A stretch of 64,000 nucleotides of DNA from Merluccius polli (taxonomy: Eukaryota > Chordata > Actinopteri > Gadiformes > Merlucciidae), in assembly GCA_030340625.1 (NCBI GenBank), contig JAOPHQ010002281.1, positions 62,001-126,000 of the forward strand, read 5' to 3'. This document shows positions 62,165 through 64,000 of this stretch, one piece after another. The first letter of the stretch is position 1. Each line of letters opens with the position of its first letter. The translations under genes were made by a program, and so were the position numbers. Under the pieces are notes generated by a model. The model did no database searches. It was not told where the DNA came from and saw nothing but the letters and a program-made list of their open reading frames with translations.

Positions 62165-64000
62165 TCATGTGTTTCTGCGCACTGGTGTCTTTATGTCTGT
62201 TGTGTGTGTGTGTGTGTCTTTGTGGGACTGTGTGTAGCTGTGTGTGTAGGTGCATGCTTGTGTCAAACATTTGTCAAACATTTTGTTAAAAATTAGAACA
62301 TCTTTGACAAAAACAGCTGGGCACGGTAGAGATACCACGGAGGACAGACTGGATTCCAGACGGCTCGCCAGGAACATTGAACCGGGTGAGATGGGGGGGT
62401 TTGGAGTAGGGACACCCAGGCGAGAGACCTCAGGCGGACGGCCCGAGGCCTGGCCAAGGACGATGCAGGACACTTCAGGAGGACGCCACGGGAGCTGACC
62501 AGAGGCGAGACCCGGGACGAGACAGAGGGCCTCAGGGAGGCAACCCGGAAGCAGGGCAGCAGGCGAGCTGGGCCCCTCCGGTGGACGGCCCGGGGAACAG
62601 CCTGGGACGGCGCTGAGGGCCTGAGGAGGGCGGCCGGGAAGCTGCTCTGGGGGACGACCAGGGGGGCAGAGCCGCTCTGGGGGGCCCTCAGGAGGTCGGA
62701 GACATCGGCGGGACCGCTCAGGAGACCAACGACAAAGGCGGGACCGCTCAGGGGGACGACCACGGGGACGGAGCCGCTCTGGAGGACCCTCCGGAGGTCG
62801 GGGATGCGGGGGAACCATTTAGGAGACCGGTGGCGGCTACGGAACCGCTCTGGAAGGCCCTTAGGTGGTTGTAGACGTCGACAAGCCCGTCTAGGAGGCC
62901 AGTGGCGAAGGCGGGACCGCTCCGGAGATCGACGACGAGGCTGGGGGTCAGGACAGACTTCCGTAGGGGTGTAGGGCCGGAAGCGGACCGCCGGAGGACA
63001 GGTTGGGTGCCGGCAGGGACTGTAGACGACCCTGGGGTGAGGACAACAGTTGGCCGCTGGGGCGCAGCCACCAAGAACTGGTGTTGCTCTGGTGCAGGGG
63101 ACGGCTGTGCAACCGTGGCAGCAGACTGGAGGCCCGGGACCAGAGGCTGTGGCGGTGCTGCTGCCGGACACCGCCGAGAGGCCGGGACCGGAAACTGTGG
63201 CGGTGCTGGAGCAGGCTGGACCTCCGTGGAGGTGCTGGACAGTGAAGGCTCCGTAATACTGGGCAGCAGTGAGGCAGCAGCGCAGGACGGTGGGGACTCC
63301 ATGGCAGGAGGCTGCCGTGGAGCCGGGACAGGGGGCTTCCGCGAAGCTGCCGTGGGAGGCCACTGTGGGGCCGAGACAGGGGGTAACTGCAGGACAACAG
63401 TGGGCCGCTGGGGCGCAGCCACCGAGGACTGCTGTTGCTCTGGTGCAGGGGATGGCTGTGGCACCGGTGCAGGGGATGGCTGTGGCACCGGCTGCGGCGG
63501 TGCTGGAGCAGGCTGGACCTCCGTGGATGTGCTGGACAGCGAAGGCTCCATAGTACTGGGCAGCAGTGAGGCAGCAGCGCAGGACGGTGGGGACTCCAAT
63601 GGCAAGAGGCCGCTGTGGAGCCAGGACAGGGGGGCTGCGAAGCTGCTGTGGGAGACCACTGTGGGGCCGAGACAGGGGGTAACTGCAGGACAACAGTGGG
63701 CCGCTGGGGCGCAGCCACCGAGGACTGCTGTTGCTCTGGTGCAGGGGACGGCTGTGGCAGCAGACTGGAGGCCTGGGACCAGAGGCTGTGGCGGTGCTGC
63801 AGCGGGAGACCGCCGAGGGGCCGGGACCAGAGGCTGTGGCCGTGCTGCAGCGGGAGACCGCCGAGGGGCCGGGACCGGAGGCTGCGGCTATGCTGGAGCA
63901 GGCTGGACCTCCGTGAAGGTGCTGGACAGCGAAGGCTCCGTAATACTGGTCAGCAGTGAGCAGTCTTGTATAAAGTACTTGAAAGCGATACTTGAGTCAA
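62165..64000 (-). CDS. Proline-rich low-complexity coding sequence, frameshifted
   Basis: The GC-rich region has open frames on the minus strand that run off the right edge. From 63659 to about 63000 the likely frame is P/S/A/Q-rich (STSTEVQPAPAPPQPVPQPS, VAAPQRPTVVLQLPPVSAPQ) and made of repeats. The frame then changes and from 62818 to 62165 reads RPPEGPPERLRPRGRPPERS and similar PPEG/PPER repeats, ending in SLPCPAVFVKDVLIF and a (CA)n-encoded tail. Such tails occur in fish after or within retroelement ORFs, but no gag, RT or integrase motif is here, so identity is open. Frame changes at ~62990 and ~62820 argue against an intact gene. Confidence 0.4.
63170..63960 (-). repeat. ~300-390-bp tandem repeat units
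   Basis: The block 'ctggagcaggctggacctcc' + 'gtg.aggtgctggacag.gaa' occurs at about 63208, 63505 and 63892; 'ctgcaggacaacagtgggcc' + 'gctggggcgcagccacc' occurs at about 63390 and 63685. A smaller duplication 'ggtgcaggggatggctgtgg' is at 63443 and 63464, and 'gctgcagcgggagaccgccg' at 63797 and 63844. Confidence 0.9.

Noticed and set aside
62293..63693. 466-codon minus-strand frame, the longest ORF here
   Set aside because: Its composition suggests it crosses frame changes: the repeat-encoded P/S/A/Q pattern is cleaner in the neighbouring frame upstream of 63000 and in a third frame downstream of 62820.

Overview
This window looks like nuclear DNA of a teleost fish, from a region packed with transposable elements (TEs). 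I found no host gene I could name. Almost every recognisable protein belongs to a TE family typical of ray-finned fish: Tc1/mariner, hAT, PIF/Harbinger (with Myb-like or MADF-BESS partner genes), a piggyBac remnant, an I-type LINE with RNase H, L1/Tx1-type LINEs, a Jockey/CR1-like LINE, a 5S-rRNA-derived SINE3, and a Ty3/gypsy element with the rare Gmr1-like order (integrase before reverse transcriptase). Most coding regions are broken by frameshifts, stops or later insertions. The species cannot be read from the sequence.

Layout. 1-447: repeat shared with 56.7-56.9 kb. 448-4214: foldback element with ~0.56 kb inverted arms; its left arm holds an 8-bp-TSD element (596-2388) that itself contains a dead Harbinger (906-2228). 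~5083-24888: one LINE stretched over ~20 kb by six separate insertions: foldback 5330-8313, hAT-like 8518-9719, a 9-bp-TSD element with a RecQ-like fragment 10473-10976, Harbinger-like 12868-16379, Tc1 16443-17671, and hAT 17703-24197, which encloses a gypsy element 18671-23574. 25.27-26.93 kb: second LINE. 27.11-28.51 kb: L1/Tx1 fragment split by a hAT MITE. 28.7-32.3 kb: Harbinger with HARBI1-like transposase, an LTR-like repeat and a reverse-strand L1/Tx1 insertion. 33.4-45.2 kb: MITEs, a MADF-BESS gene, a second RecQ-bearing element, a piggyBac remnant and a solo LTR. 45.8-48.1 kb: HARBI1-like and truncated MADF-BESS genes around a SINE3. 49.1-58.0 kb: hAT with a BED-finger transposase, inactivated by a 523-bp MITE, a 20-bp tandem duplication and a 2.8-kb foldback. 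58.2-60.25 kb: reverse-strand repeat gene interrupted by a solo LTR of the same gypsy family. 62.2-64.0 kb: GC-rich reverse-strand proline-rich sequence.

Target-site duplications (TSDs) on most insertions let the order of events be read: LINE first, then hAT into its RNase H domain, then gypsy into that hAT with LTRs differing at one site. The genes do not form a host pathway. The functional pairings visible are those of Harbinger elements (DDE nuclease plus Myb-like or MADF-BESS DNA-binding partner), now decayed. All calls come from reading the sequence and provided translations; family names rest on motifs, TIRs and TSDs, not on database searches.
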